From positions 1 through 22,906 of the forward strand of contig CALIRX010000045.1 in assembly GCA_938042055.1 (NCBI GenBank): a DNA stretch of 22,906 nt, in the 5' to 3' direction. The stretch is from an uncultured Candidatus Saccharibacteria bacterium. Its GTDB lineage: Bacteria; Patescibacteriota; Saccharimonadia; Saccharimonadales; Saccharimonadaceae. Made by a program: the position numbers and the translations under genes. Shown piece after piece: positions 1 through 7,561 of the stretch. Below the pieces are notes generated by a model, which ran no database searches, had not been told where the DNA came from, and saw only the letters and a program-made list of their open reading frames with translations. Every line of letters starts with the position of its first letter. Position 1 is the stretch's first letter.

Positions 1-23
1 CATCTGTTACAGTGTAGCAAGTG

Positions 24-52
24 TTGACTTTTTTGTCCAGGTATGATATATA
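24..52 (+). promoter_or_regulatory. Promoter of the first plus-strand gene
   Basis: A -35 TTGACT (24-29) and a -10 TATATA (47-52) are separated by 17 bp, and TG at 44-45 makes it an extended -10. The predicted RNA start is near 59, leaving a leader of about 49 nt that carries the SD of the gene at 108. Confidence 0.65.
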
Positions 53-107
53 TATCAGCTTTTGTTCAACCGAACAGAAGTAGCCCCTTACATAGGAAGG
101 AATTGTC

Positions 108-671
108 ATGCGTCGGAGCGTAGACAGGTGGAAGAGGTTTCTGACAGAGATTGGATTGCCTAGCCCCTCTACAATAGAGACTTACGAGGATTATACCGTC
201 ATCACCGTATGGACCGATACCCGGACAGAAATTGATTCTGACCGGTTATCGAATAACCTCGCTAAGGATATTTTCCCGGGGACTGAAGTGAACCGGATTA
301 TTCTTAACCCTCAGGGAGGAGGTGCACACCCGATAGACGCAACATTCATCTCAGAACGTGATAGATGCGCCATCCGATTCTTTAGCCCTACACCAGATGA
401 CGTGCTCATGTTGAAGGAGAGGTTCCCTCAGATTGATTGGGGAGTTAAAACTAAAGTCTCTATATTCAGTCTCCTTAGAGAGATTGTCGGTAGTGACTTG
501 GCGAGGAAGTTCCTCCTGTCAGATACCACCGCAGTATGCCTCAGGCGTATCTGCGAACTCGAGAAGTATGGTGAGTGTCGGAAGTTTCTCCCGCAGCACG
601 TGGAGAACAGCTACCATGAGCCGTGGTGCAATCCGAGCTCCGAATGGGAGCTCACCCCGCGCAAGGGCTAA
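108..671 (+). CDS. Hypothetical protein, orphan-like
   Basis: I do not recognise this 187-residue protein. It looks soluble, with no signal peptide or membrane segment. It has four cysteines in the C-terminal half, one of them in the final stretch HEPWCNPSSEWE. The start is well supported: AGGAAGG lies 7 nt before the ATG, and a good promoter lies upstream. It sits on the opposite strand to the khpA operon and faces it across a bidirectional terminator. Composition is unlike its neighbours: by eye it is richer in G+C, and 10 of its 17 Arg codons are AGG or CGG, which nearby genes rarely use. I infer possible horizontal acquisition or a fast-evolving lineage gene. It could be a small DNA- or RNA-binding accessory protein, but nothing in the sequence proves a function. 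Confidence 0.75.
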   Translation: MRRSVDRWKRFLTEIGLPSPSTIETYEDYTVITVWTDTRTEIDSDRLSNNLAKDIFPGTEVNRIILNPQGGGAHPIDATFISERDRCAIRFFSPTPDDVLMLKERFPQIDWGVKTKVSIFSLLREIVGSDLARKFLLSDTTAVCLRRICELEKYGECRKFLPQHVENSYHEPWCNPSSEWELTPRKG

Positions 672-735
672 AGCCCGCTGAGAAAATAGCTCGTTGAGAC
701 ATCAAGTCCCAACTTGAGCCTCGGCGGGCTATTTT
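672..735 (+). terminator. Long stem and U-run after the orphan gene
   Basis: Positions 672-682 (AGCCCGCTGAG) pair with 720-730 over 11 bp with one G-U. The loop contains a second hairpin, TCAAGT (702-707) with ACTTGA (712-717). An ATTTT run follows. AAAATAGC (683-690) can pair instead with GCTATTTT (728-735), so two folds compete. It is probably a terminator of unusual size; a structured 3' RNA is possible. Confidence 0.45.
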
Positions 736-765
736 CATGTCTTTTTATAGAAATTATTCCCCACC

Positions 766-795
766 AAAAAACCGCCCCAATAAGGACGGTTTTTT
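766..795. terminator. Bidirectional intrinsic terminator
   Basis: AAAAAACCG (766-774) pairs with CGGTTTTTT (787-795) over a 12-nt loop, giving a U-tract on either strand. It lies between the convergent orphan gene and khpA and suits both. The rest of the gap (796-878) shows only a small CAATGG/CCATTG hairpin at 813-828 and a TCTCGCATA direct repeat at 829 and 845. Confidence 0.75.
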
Positions 796-878
796 AGCAC
801 AAATAAGGCTCTCAATGGTTACCCATTGTCTCGCATAGAGCTGTTCTCGCATAATGTCTGTGCTTGAACTGGTTTTAA

Positions 879-1268
879 TTATATATCAAGATCGTCGAGT
901 TCTGCAAGCTCTTTTCTGGTGTTTTCTGCGTAAGATGATTCATTTTCCACAGCTTCATCTGTTGAGTTATCCACAGAAGCATTACCGTTATAATCATTTT
1001 CCTCGCGTGCGCCAGAAAAACCATCATTGTTAACGATCTTCAAGTTATATCGAGCGTCATTCTTTGCGCCCAAAGCTCGCAGAAGTGTACGCAAACTCTG
1101 TGCCGTACTGCCGCGTTTACCAATAACTCGGCCCAAATCTGCTGGATTAACTGTCAATGTTAGTAAAACGCCCTTTTCATCAATCGTTCGGTCTACTACG
1201 ACGTCTTCTGGATGTCCAACCAACGCCTTTACAGTATATTCTACAAACTGCTGATCTATTGTTGACAT
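879..1268 (-). CDS. khpA: KH-domain RNA-binding protein KhpA
   Basis: This 129-residue protein carries one KH domain over roughly residues 15-80, with the GxxG RNA-contact loop seen as RVIGKRGSTAQ. KhpA proteins bind RNA, often with KhpB, and influence division and envelope genes in Gram-positive bacteria; that role here is by analogy. The family is usually about 75-85 residues, so the acidic, Asn/Ser/Glu-rich tail of about 45 residues (ending ELAELDDLDI) is an extension. I place the start at MSTIDQQF, not at the upstream in-frame ATG, because an AGGAGG-type SD precedes it directly. It is the last gene of the rpmF-nusB-Nudix-rnc-khpA operon, about 70 nt after rnc. Confidence 0.85.
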   Translation of the reverse strand: MSTIDQQFVEYTVKALVGHPEDVVVDRTIDEKGVLLTLTVNPADLGRVIGKRGSTAQSLRTLLRALGAKNDARYNLKIVNNDGFSGAREENDYNGNASVDNSTDEAVENESSYAENTRKELAELDDLDI

Positions 1269-1338
1269 TCTGCCCCTCCTCCTGGAATTAAACTGTATTT
1301 TCATTATACACGAGCAGTTTACGCCGTGCAAACTTTAA

Positions 1339-2055
1339 TTATTTCTCTCCAGATTCTTTATATTTAGCAATTGCAGCACGAGCAGCTTGCTGTTGGGCAA
1401 CTTGCTTAGATGGACCAATGCCTCGCCCCATCATATTATCACCAACAAAAACCCCAAGAGTAAAAACTTTATCGTGATCTGGACCTTCTTCGCTCAGGAC
1501 TTTATATACCGGCGTTTGATTGTCAACTCGCTGAGAAATCTCCTGCAAATACGACTTCGGATCACGCCAACTGCCAGACTCCAAAATTCCATCCAACTTA
1601 ACAATTATATGCTTATGAATAAAATCGCGAGCATCATCAAAACCACGCTCCAAATAAATCGCGCCGATTACCGCCTCAAATGCATTAGCCAAAATCTGTA
1701 AATGTGCTCGCTCCGAGCCGTTCTTCTCACCCTTTGACATACGAATCAGCGGGCCGTACCCCAACTTATCGCCAGCATCGCCAATACTTTCCGTTCGCAC
1801 CAAAGCTGCCCGCCAAGCAGTCAAAATTCCCTCTGGCTCAGAAAAATGCGTAAACAAATATTCTGTTACCGCCAATTCCAAAACCGCATCACCTAAGAAT
1901 TCCAAACGCTCATTGTGGTGATGAACGGATTTTCGATGCTCATTCACATAGCTACGGTGAGTCAAAGCTGTAATCAGCAAATCCAAATTCGTAAATTCAA
2001 AACCCAATTTTTCGCGCGCAAAATCTTGATATGGCGCAGTGTTCATTCCGTTCAT
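1339..2055 (-). CDS. rnc: Ribonuclease III
   Basis: This 238-residue protein matches RNase III, the dimeric dsRNA endonuclease that processes rRNA precursors and some mRNAs. The signature NERLEFLGDAVLE is at residues 48-60, giving metal ligands E49, E52 and D56. The second catalytic block reads ILANAFEAVIGAIYLERG. Here the usual Asp of the AD..EA motif (E. coli D114) is Asn, while the key Glu remains. A dsRNA-binding domain fills roughly residues 160-235 and ends with a Gln/Ala-rich helix. The ATG directly abuts the TAA of the upstream Nudix gene, and AGGAG lies 9 nt before it, so translation is probably coupled. Confidence 0.95.
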   Translation of the reverse strand: MNGMNTAPYQDFAREKLGFEFTNLDLLITALTHRSYVNEHRKSVHHHNERLEFLGDAVLELAVTEYLFTHFSEPEGILTAWRAALVRTESIGDAGDKLGYGPLIRMSKGEKNGSERAHLQILANAFEAVIGAIYLERGFDDARDFIHKHIIVKLDGILESGSWRDPKSYLQEISQRVDNQTPVYKVLSEEGPDHDKVFTLGVFVGDNMMGRGIGPSKQVAQQQAARAAIAKYKESGEK

Positions 2056-2553
2056 TTATAAGTTCTCCTGTCTAATTCGTTTCATTGCCAAAAGAATCAG
2101 CTTGCCAATATCTTCATATTCAACTTCATCCAGCGCCTCATGAAAACTGAACCATTTAAGACCATTCATCCATTCCTCCTTTTGGAGTTTCTCATTAGGA
2201 TCCAGCGCCTTAACCAGATAAACTTGCGTTGTCATCAATACCAATTTATCGATTCGACGATAACGAAAATTCACCTTGCCCAGCCAGCCGTGCAATTCAA
2301 TTTTCTTTAGTCCAGTTTCCTCGCCGATTTCCCTACGAGCCGTCACTTGAGCTGTTTCACCTGGCTCAATATGACCTTTGGGAATTGTCCAGCGGTCGCG
2401 AGCGTCTTGATATAGCAAAAATTCCGCCTCGCCCTTTTTATTACGACGAAAAATCACGCCACCAGCAGTTGGCTCGCGTACAATTTCCTGAATCAATGGC
2501 TTCTTGCTGCCACCAAAATATTTTTTTATCTTATCAAAGTTGCTTGTTCTCAC
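2056..2553 (-). CDS. Nudix hydrolase
   Basis: This 165-residue protein has a complete Nudix box, G-x5-E-x7-REIGEETGL, beginning at GHIEPGETA. The preceding strand reads AGGVIFRRN. Nudix enzymes hydrolyse nucleoside diphosphates linked to another group. The substrate cannot be read here; MutT-like or Ap4A hydrolase activity are options. I choose the GTG at 2553 because GAGGAG lies 7 nt upstream. The ATG at 2601 has no comparable site and would add 16 residues that merely run over nusB. The gene overlaps the end of nusB by 20 nt, so its SD lies inside nusB and coupling is likely. Confidence 0.85.
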   Translation of the reverse strand: MRTSNFDKIKKYFGGSKKPLIQEIVREPTAGGVIFRRNKKGEAEFLLYQDARDRWTIPKGHIEPGETAQVTARREIGEETGLKKIELHGWLGKVNFRYRRIDKLVLMTTQVYLVKALDPNEKLQKEEWMNGLKWFSFHEALDEVEYEDIGKLILLAMKRIRQENL

Positions 2554-2992
2554 TGTCGGACTCCTCCACGAGAGTACGGAGTGCCGTGCCAAGCACGCCA
2601 TTCACAAACTTACCCGAGTTATCCGAACCGAACGCTTTCGCTAACTCTACCGCTTCATTAATCACCACTTTCGGCGGAACGGTATCTGCACAATATAGCA
2701 ATTCATATAAACCAATTCTAAGTACCGCCCGATCAATTCGCGGCAACTGACTAATAGGCCATTCTGGCGCCAATGGCTGCAATTTCTCGTCCAATTGACT
2801 CTGCGTCGAAAGTACGCCGCTAATCAAATTATCGATAAATTCAATATCGTCAACCGATGATTTATATTCAGCCAAATTACGCTTTAAAATAGTCTTATAA
2901 TCAACATCGCTATCACCAACCTCTTTGCGAAATTCATGTTCATAAAGTGTTTGCAGTGCGACAATTCGTCCCAAATGACGGTTTGATGCCAT
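2534..2992 (-). CDS. nusB: Transcription antitermination factor NusB
   Basis: This 152-residue all-helical protein matches NusB. The N-terminal helix MASNRHLGRIVALQTLYEHEF and the block PRIDRAVLRIGLYELLY followed by VVINEAVELAKAFGSDNSGKFVNGVL are typical. NusB binds boxA RNA with NusE (S10) and supports rRNA antitermination. It follows rpmF by 24 nt. The order L32, NusB, RNase III links rRNA transcription and processing in one operon. It ends in TGA, which shows that TGA is a stop here and not Gly or Trp. Confidence 0.93.
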   Translation of the reverse strand: MASNRHLGRIVALQTLYEHEFRKEVGDSDVDYKTILKRNLAEYKSSVDDIEFIDNLISGVLSTQSQLDEKLQPLAPEWPISQLPRIDRAVLRIGLYELLYCADTVPPKVVINEAVELAKAFGSDNSGKFVNGVLGTALRTLVEESDSENKQL

Positions 2993-3016
2993 TATTAAGC
3001 GTCCTGTTCGTAATTA

Positions 3017-3163
3017 TTATTTTGTTGTTTTACCAGTTTCACGCTTGGTTGTCTTCACTTTAACTGGTGAAGTTGCGTTAACACGACGTGCCAATTTTAA
3101 TACCAAGTGACTGCGACGAAGACCAGTTTTACGTGGGCTACTCTGTTTCTTAGGTTGTGCCAT
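3017..3163 (-). CDS. rpmF: 50S ribosomal protein bL32, short Cys-free form
   Basis: This 48-residue basic protein begins MAQPKKQSSPRKTGLRRSH, matching the N-terminal arm of bL32, which runs along 23S rRNA near the exit tunnel region. The usual length is about 56-60 residues with a C-terminal CxxC...CxxC zinc site. Here the tail (VKVKTTKRETGKTTK) is short and contains no Cys or His. AGAGGAG lies 8 nt before the ATG. It is the first gene of the operon, 36 nt downstream of the predicted transcription start. It could easily be missed because of its size. Confidence 0.85.
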   Translation of the reverse strand: MAQPKKQSSPRKTGLRRSHLVLKLARRVNATSPVKVKTTKRETGKTTK

Positions 3164-3205
3164 AATTTATTCTCCTCTTTTAGGTTGTCATAAAACTTAC
3201 GTACC

Positions 3206-3234
3206 ATTATACCTTTTTTATTGGACAATCTCAA
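3206..3234 (-). promoter_or_regulatory. Promoter of the rpmF-nusB-rnc operon
   Basis: On the minus strand a -35 TTGAGA (3234-3229), a 17-bp spacer and a perfect -10 TATAAT (3211-3206) are present. The RNA would start near 3199, leaving a leader of about 36 nt with an SD. It diverges from the plus-strand promoter at 3263-3291. Confidence 0.75.
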
Positions 3235-3262
3235 GAGCTTGTCTGCAAATTAGATAATAATA

Positions 3263-3291
3263 TTGACTTTTTATGTCGTTTATGTTAATGT
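3263..3291 (+). promoter_or_regulatory. Promoter giving a leaderless mRNA
   Basis: A -35 TTGACT (3263-3268), a 17-bp spacer and a -10 TAATGT (3286-3291) with an extended TG at 3283-3284. The -10 ends 6 nt before the ATG at 3298, so the RNA should start at or next to that A. No SD is present. Confidence 0.6.
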
Positions 3292-3297
3292 TAAGAC

Positions 3298-3861
3298 ATG
3301 AGCGAAAAACAATTTACATCACAAAGTAACGAACAAAGTAACGATAAAGATGATTTAACTGCATTAGTAGACGCGGTTTATCCCAAAACTGAGGGAATAA
3401 CAGCCTTGATGGATGCTGTATTTACTAAATCAGATAGCTATGATAGCACTAGTGCGGTACCAGAGGCTCGAACAGACGAGGAAATAAGTGCCACCCCAGA
3501 GAAAAACAACAAAAACCTACCAACCAAAATGGCCGCAGGAGCACTAGCTGTAGCTATGGCCATAGGCGGTATCGTTGGGTTGGATAAACTCACAGAAAAA
3601 ACTGCTTCTGCAGAGATAACTATTTACGACCCAAAAAACGCACGAGAGCAGATATGCGACACACAGGCTACACTAGAAGAGAGTCTAGGATTGCCTAAAT
3701 CTACCAGCTACGATACTTTTCGAGGATGCGGAGTAACAGCCAACATGGTCACCAAAACCGAAGAAGGACTGAAGCCAGGAGACAAAGTCAGGATTGATGT
3801 TACCGCAGACGCTTTTGGTGAAGCGGCTGCAGCAGAGAAAGTGAAAGATCAAGACAGCTAA
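3298..3861 (+). CDS. Single-pass membrane protein, hypothetical
   Basis: This 187-residue protein has a polar, acidic N-terminal tail (1-76), one Ala/Gly-rich membrane helix (about 77-96, MAAGALAVAMAIGGIVGL) and an outside domain of about 90 residues. That domain has two cysteines (in EQICDT and FRGCGV) that could form a disulfide. The tail contains two near copies of a short motif, ALVDAVYPK and ALMDAVFTK, and a perfect in-frame 12-nt tandem repeat (3321-3344, coding SNEQ/SNDK). I do not recognise a family. It lacks an SD and appears to be translated from a leaderless mRNA. Its TAA overlaps the leuS TAG by 2 nt on the opposite strand, so the two transcripts must collide or terminate inside each other. 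Confidence 0.75.
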   Translation: MSEKQFTSQSNEQSNDKDDLTALVDAVYPKTEGITALMDAVFTKSDSYDSTSAVPEARTDEEISATPEKNNKNLPTKMAAGALAVAMAIGGIVGLDKLTEKTASAEITIYDPKNAREQICDTQATLEESLGLPKSTSYDTFRGCGVTANMVTKTEEGLKPGDKVRIDVTADAFGEAAAAEKVKDQDS

Positions 3862-6365
3862 ACCACGATATTCACCAACTTACCCGGAACATAAACCATC
3901 TTTTTAGGTGGTTTATTGTTTGTGAATTTCTGGACATTTTCGTCAGCTAGGGCTGCCGCTTCAACACCCTGCTTGTCCATGTCACTCGGCAGTTCAAGCT
4001 TCGCACGAAGCTTGCCGTTCACTTGAACTATAATAGTCATCACGCTGCTCTTTAGATATTTTTCATCCCACTTTGGCCAGTGACCAACGTGAACCGTATC
4101 ATCATGACCCATTTCATGCCACAATTCCTCTGTAATATGCGGAGCAAAAGGCGCCAAAATCTGAATCAAGCTTTCTAATGCAAATCGCCATTCATCTGAC
4201 ATGTCAATTCCGTGCGATTCTTTTATCTTATACAGACCATTGACCATTTCCATCATCGAAGCCACGGCCGTGTTAAACTTCTCATCTTCAATGTCACGAG
4301 TAACTTTTTTAATCGTCGAGTGAGTTAATCGCAATAATTCTTGAGCTGTTTTTTCATCCATTTCAGGAGAATTACTTGAATAGTTATTCTTATCAACGAA
4401 CTCCTGAACCAAATTCCATGCTCGATTTAAGAACCTGTAAGTTCCCGGAACACCACGAGGATCCCATGGCGCGTCCATGTCATAAGGCGCGATGAACATT
4501 TCGTAAACTCGCAGCGCATCAGCGCCATATCCACTATCCATAATCTCCATCGGATCAATGACATTACCCTTGGACTTGGACATTTTCTGACCGTCTGGTG
4601 CCATAATGTAAGCATTGTACATCATTCGCTTGAAAGGTTCTGGAGTTGGAACGAGACCGAGCTTATAGAAAAATCGCATCCAAAAACGACTGTATAGCAA
4701 GTGAGCCACGGCATGGTCGGCACCATTGTAATAATCAACCGGCATCCAATGGTTAATTCTCTCAGGATTCCACGCTTCATTATCATTGTGCGGGTCGAGA
4801 TATCGTAAGAAATACCAACTAGAGCAAGCATAGCCATCCAAAGTGTCAGTCTCACGACGGCCCTCTACCCAATTGTCGCCGTCAGGCTTGTTTTCCGTAA
4901 TCGGCACAGTTTTTCCAGTTTCAACATCCACCCAGACTCGTACCCAATCATCAACCTGGGCTAAAACAGAAGTATTACCGCCCGTTGGCTTAAAGTTCTC
5001 CACCTCTGGCAAAATCACCGGCAAACATTCATCAGCCACGGCAATTGGTGCACGACCATCAACATGAACAATTGGAATTGGAGCGCCCCAATAGCGCTGA
5101 CGAGAAATTAGCCAATCGCGCATTTTATACGTGGTTTTACTTCGCCCAGAATTCTGCTGCTCCAGCCACGCAACAATTTGCTCGCGAGCATCCTCACTCC
5201 TGGTCCCGTTAAATTGTCCGGAATTTATCAACTCACCTTCACCAGAATAACAGCCAGCATTGGCTGAATGCTCAGGCTTATCAATAACCTGGACAATCGG
5301 TAAGTCAAACTTCTCGGCAAACGCAAAATCGCGCTCGTCGTGCGCTGGCACTGCCATGACTGCGCCGGTTCCATAGCCACCCAAAACATAATCTGCCACC
5401 CAGATTGGCAATTTTTGACCATTAACTGGGTTTATGACATAACTGCCAGTAAATACGCCCGTTTTCTCTTTATTCTCTTGGCGCTCAACATCCGATTTTT
5501 GCTGCGAAGCTTGGATATACACTTCAACCTTTTCGCGTGTATCAGAATTGACCAATTGAGAAATCAGAGGATGCTCCGGTGCCAAAGCTACATACGTCGC
5601 GCCGAATAACGTGTCAGGACGAGTTGTGAAAACTGTAATCTTGGAATCTTGACCACTGACTGTAAACTCAACTTCCGCGCCAACTGATCGACCAATCCAA
5701 TTCTTCTGCATGGTTTTAACCATTTCCGTCCAATCAAGCGCATCGGTTGCCTCTAAAATTTCATCTGCATACGCCGTAATTCGGAAAAACCACTGCTTAA
5801 GATTGCGCTTAGTCACAGGATTACCGCAGCGCCAACATTTGCCACCTTCAACCTGTTCGTTAGCAAGCACTGTGTTATCAGTTTCACACCACCATTGCGG
5901 CTGCTCTTTTTGATATGCCAAATCGTGCTTATACAATTGCGTAAAAATCCACTGAGTCCATTTGTAATATTCTGGATCGGCTGTAGAAATTTCTTTTGTC
6001 CAATCATAGCTAAACCCAAGTCGCTTCAATTGCTCCTTAAAGTGAACTTTCGCCTCATCGTGCGCTACACGCGGCGTTTTTCCGACTTTAATAGCGTAAT
6101 TTTCAACCGGCAAACCAAAGCTATCCCAGCCGATTGGATGATAGACATTATAACCCTGCTGACGCTTAAATCGTGCCTTGATGTCGGCAAATTGAAAAGT
6201 ACGACCGTGACCAATGTGAATTCCCGCCCCCGTAATCCCCGGAAGCATGCTCAAACTGTAATATTTAGGTCGGGTTGTATCATTAAGATCAACCGCATAA
6301 GTGCCATCAGCCTCCCATTTGTTTTGCCATTTTTGTTCAATTTCTGTCGGATTATAGCGTCTCAT
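3858..6365 (-). CDS. leuS: Leucine--tRNA ligase
   Basis: This 835-residue protein is a class Ia synthetase that charges tRNA-Leu in the cytosol. The HIGH motif is at 50-53 and KMSKS at 594-598. The CP1 editing domain (about 226-410) has the Thr-rich TVFTTRPDTLFG at 244-255 and GTGAVMAVPAHDERDFAFA, which remove mischarged amino acids. A CWRCGNPV zinc-knuckle-like pair is at 177-184. The anticodon-binding helical domain and C-terminal LeuRS domain (ending KMVYVPGKLVNIVV) are present, so the gene is full length. The start MRRYNPTEIEQKW is supported by family position and by a -10 box 7 nt upstream. No SD is present. Two tRNA-Leu genes lie elsewhere in the window. Confidence 0.97.
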   Translation of the reverse strand: MRRYNPTEIEQKWQNKWEADGTYAVDLNDTTRPKYYSLSMLPGITGAGIHIGHGRTFQFADIKARFKRQQGYNVYHPIGWDSFGLPVENYAIKVGKTPRVAHDEAKVHFKEQLKRLGFSYDWTKEISTADPEYYKWTQWIFTQLYKHDLAYQKEQPQWWCETDNTVLANEQVEGGKCWRCGNPVTKRNLKQWFFRITAYADEILEATDALDWTEMVKTMQKNWIGRSVGAEVEFTVSGQDSKITVFTTRPDTLFGATYVALAPEHPLISQLVNSDTREKVEVYIQASQQKSDVERQENKEKTGVFTGSYVINPVNGQKLPIWVADYVLGGYGTGAVMAVPAHDERDFAFAEKFDLPIVQVIDKPEHSANAGCYSGEGELINSGQFNGTRSEDAREQIVAWLEQQNSGRSKTTYKMRDWLISRQRYWGAPIPIVHVDGRAPIAVADECLPVILPEVENFKPTGGNTSVLAQVDDWVRVWVDVETGKTVPITENKPDGDNWVEGRRETDTLDGYACSSWYFLRYLDPHNDNEAWNPERINHWMPVDYYNGADHAVAHLLYSRFWMRFFYKLGLVPTPEPFKRMMYNAYIMAPDGQKMSKSKGNVIDPMEIMDSGYGADALRVYEMFIAPYDMDAPWDPRGVPGTYRFLNRAWNLVQEFVDKNNYSSNSPEMDEKTAQELLRLTHSTIKKVTRDIEDEKFNTAVASMMEMVNGLYKIKESHGIDMSDEWRFALESLIQILAPFAPHITEELWHEMGHDDTVHVGHWPKWDEKYLKSSVMTIIVQVNGKLRAKLELPSDMDKQGVEAAALADENVQKFTNNKPPKKMVYVPGKLVNIVV
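3892..3915 (+). terminator. Possible terminator inside the leuS 3' end
   Basis: TAAACCATC (3892-3900) pairs with GGTGGTTTA (3907-3915), 9 bp with one G-U and a TTTTTA loop, followed by TTGTTTGTG. It lies 31 nt past the stop of the plus-strand membrane protein gene, inside leuS. It is the only terminator-like fold seen for that gene. Confidence 0.35.
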
Positions 6366-6372
6366 ATCTGTA

Positions 6373-6381
6373 ATTATAGCA
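6373..6381 (-). promoter_or_regulatory. Extended -10 of leuS (leaderless)
   Basis: Minus strand TG-C-TATAAT: TATAAT at 6378-6373, 7 nt before the leuS ATG. No credible -35; that region is occupied by the hairpin at 6382-6412. Confidence 0.6.
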
Positions 6382-6412
6382 AATAATCCCGCTCATTACG
6401 AACGGGATTATT
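6382..6412 (-). terminator. Terminator hairpin upstream of leuS
   Basis: AATAATCCCG (6382-6391) pairs perfectly with CGGGATTATT (6403-6412) over an 11-nt loop. It lies 18 nt after the stop of the membrane-anchored protein gene. Its downstream arm ends three bases before the leuS -10 box core. Confidence 0.65.
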
Positions 6413-6430
6413 ATTAGACAATTAAGTTAT

Positions 6431-7519
6431 TTACCTGGTCGAGGTTGATGACAATCCACTCGAATACCCTTCCATAAAACCTTCTATAAACTCTTTCAAG
6501 CTCTCAGCGCTCGAAGGAACCTTGATTTCTTCAGATTTATTCACATTGATGTCAAATGAAATTTCTACAGAAGCCTTCTTATCATTGCCCTTAAGCTCTA
6601 CAGCTTTCAGTTCATGAGATGACCTATCAACCCACACTTTCAATGAAGATTCGTCAATAGATGTCGATTCGTCATTGCTATCGTGACCATTCGATTTTCC
6701 ACACTTACTGAGCGCCTTACCGACTGATGAATTCTTAAACTCTTCCTCAAATTTTGACGAATTAGATTTATTATTACCTTGCAATTCAAAGCCGCGTCCG
6801 CCGTTACGATCACTAATCTTTGAATCTTTTATAGTGAATAAACTATTCTTTTGATAAATCTGAGCCAATTCCTTACGTGCACTTTCGTCACTTTGAATTT
6901 TCTTCAGAGCGTTAATTCCACACTTGTATTCGCTACCGATTTCATCTGGAGAAATCTTCATCCACGTGTCGCTCATTTTATCTATCTCAGAACCCATCTT
7001 CTCCAATGTCTGATCACGGTAAGTTTCTATTTGAGATCTTGATAGGTTTCCGCCAGACGAAGACTCCATAACTACCTCAAGCAAAGTGCCATACAAATCC
7101 TTAAAGTTATTTATCTTCACGTATATCGTTCCGTCACTATCAAGAACCGCATCACCCTTAAGAGGGATATTTTTCTCAACTCCCTTAATATTAAGCTTAG
7201 CGTCAATATTCGCCTTTGACTTTCCCGAATCAGTAGCAGTCTTTACGTTTAGCTCTATTTTTCCTTGGTCGCGCATATCAATAACCACCTTACCGTCGGC
7301 AGTCATCTTCTTTGCCATAATAGCATTAGACACAGCATCCGTAACCATCTTTTCTGGATTCTGCCACCACAAGAAATAAACTAGCACAGCAGAAATAATA
7401 GCAATAAGAGCTATAACTCCCAGCACTATGCCAATTATCAATCCCGTTTTCTTCTTTTTTGGTTGCATCGGTACGCCGTTATATTGCGGCTGCGGTGCAG
7501 GTTGATTACCTTGATCCAT
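6431..7519 (-). CDS. Membrane-anchored extracytoplasmic protein, hypothetical
   Basis: This 362-residue protein has a Pro/Gln-rich cytosolic tail ending in KKKK, one membrane helix (about 26-50) and an outside domain of some 310 polar residues. That domain contains two cysteines (in EYKCGINAL and LSKCGKSNG) and an Asp/Ser-rich linker (HDSNDESTSIDESS). The repeating beta-type pattern (KVVIDMRD, IELNVKTA, NIDAKLNI, TIYVKINN) recalls LppX/LprG-like lipid-carrier folds, but this is a shape impression and not a homology claim. The sequence starts ATGATG; AGGGGG is too close to the first ATG, so I use the second. It follows the Mur ligase by 42 nt and may be co-transcribed with it. Confidence 0.8.
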   Translation of the reverse strand: MDQGNQPAPQPQYNGVPMQPKKKKTGLIIGIVLGVIALIAIISAVLVYFLWWQNPEKMVTDAVSNAIMAKKMTADGKVVIDMRDQGKIELNVKTATDSGKSKANIDAKLNIKGVEKNIPLKGDAVLDSDGTIYVKINNFKDLYGTLLEVVMESSSGGNLSRSQIETYRDQTLEKMGSEIDKMSDTWMKISPDEIGSEYKCGINALKKIQSDESARKELAQIYQKNSLFTIKDSKISDRNGGRGFELQGNNKSNSSKFEEEFKNSSVGKALSKCGKSNGHDSNDESTSIDESSLKVWVDRSSHELKAVELKGNDKKASVEISFDINVNKSEEIKVPSSAESLKEFIEGFMEGYSSGLSSTSTR

Positions 7520-7561
7520 CATTCCCCCTTGTTTTATATACCTTGAATTTAATATACCACA

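Noticed and set aside
5895..6386. Plus-strand open frame (163 codons) opposite leuS
   Set aside because: Shadow of the conserved HIGH-motif region of leuS.
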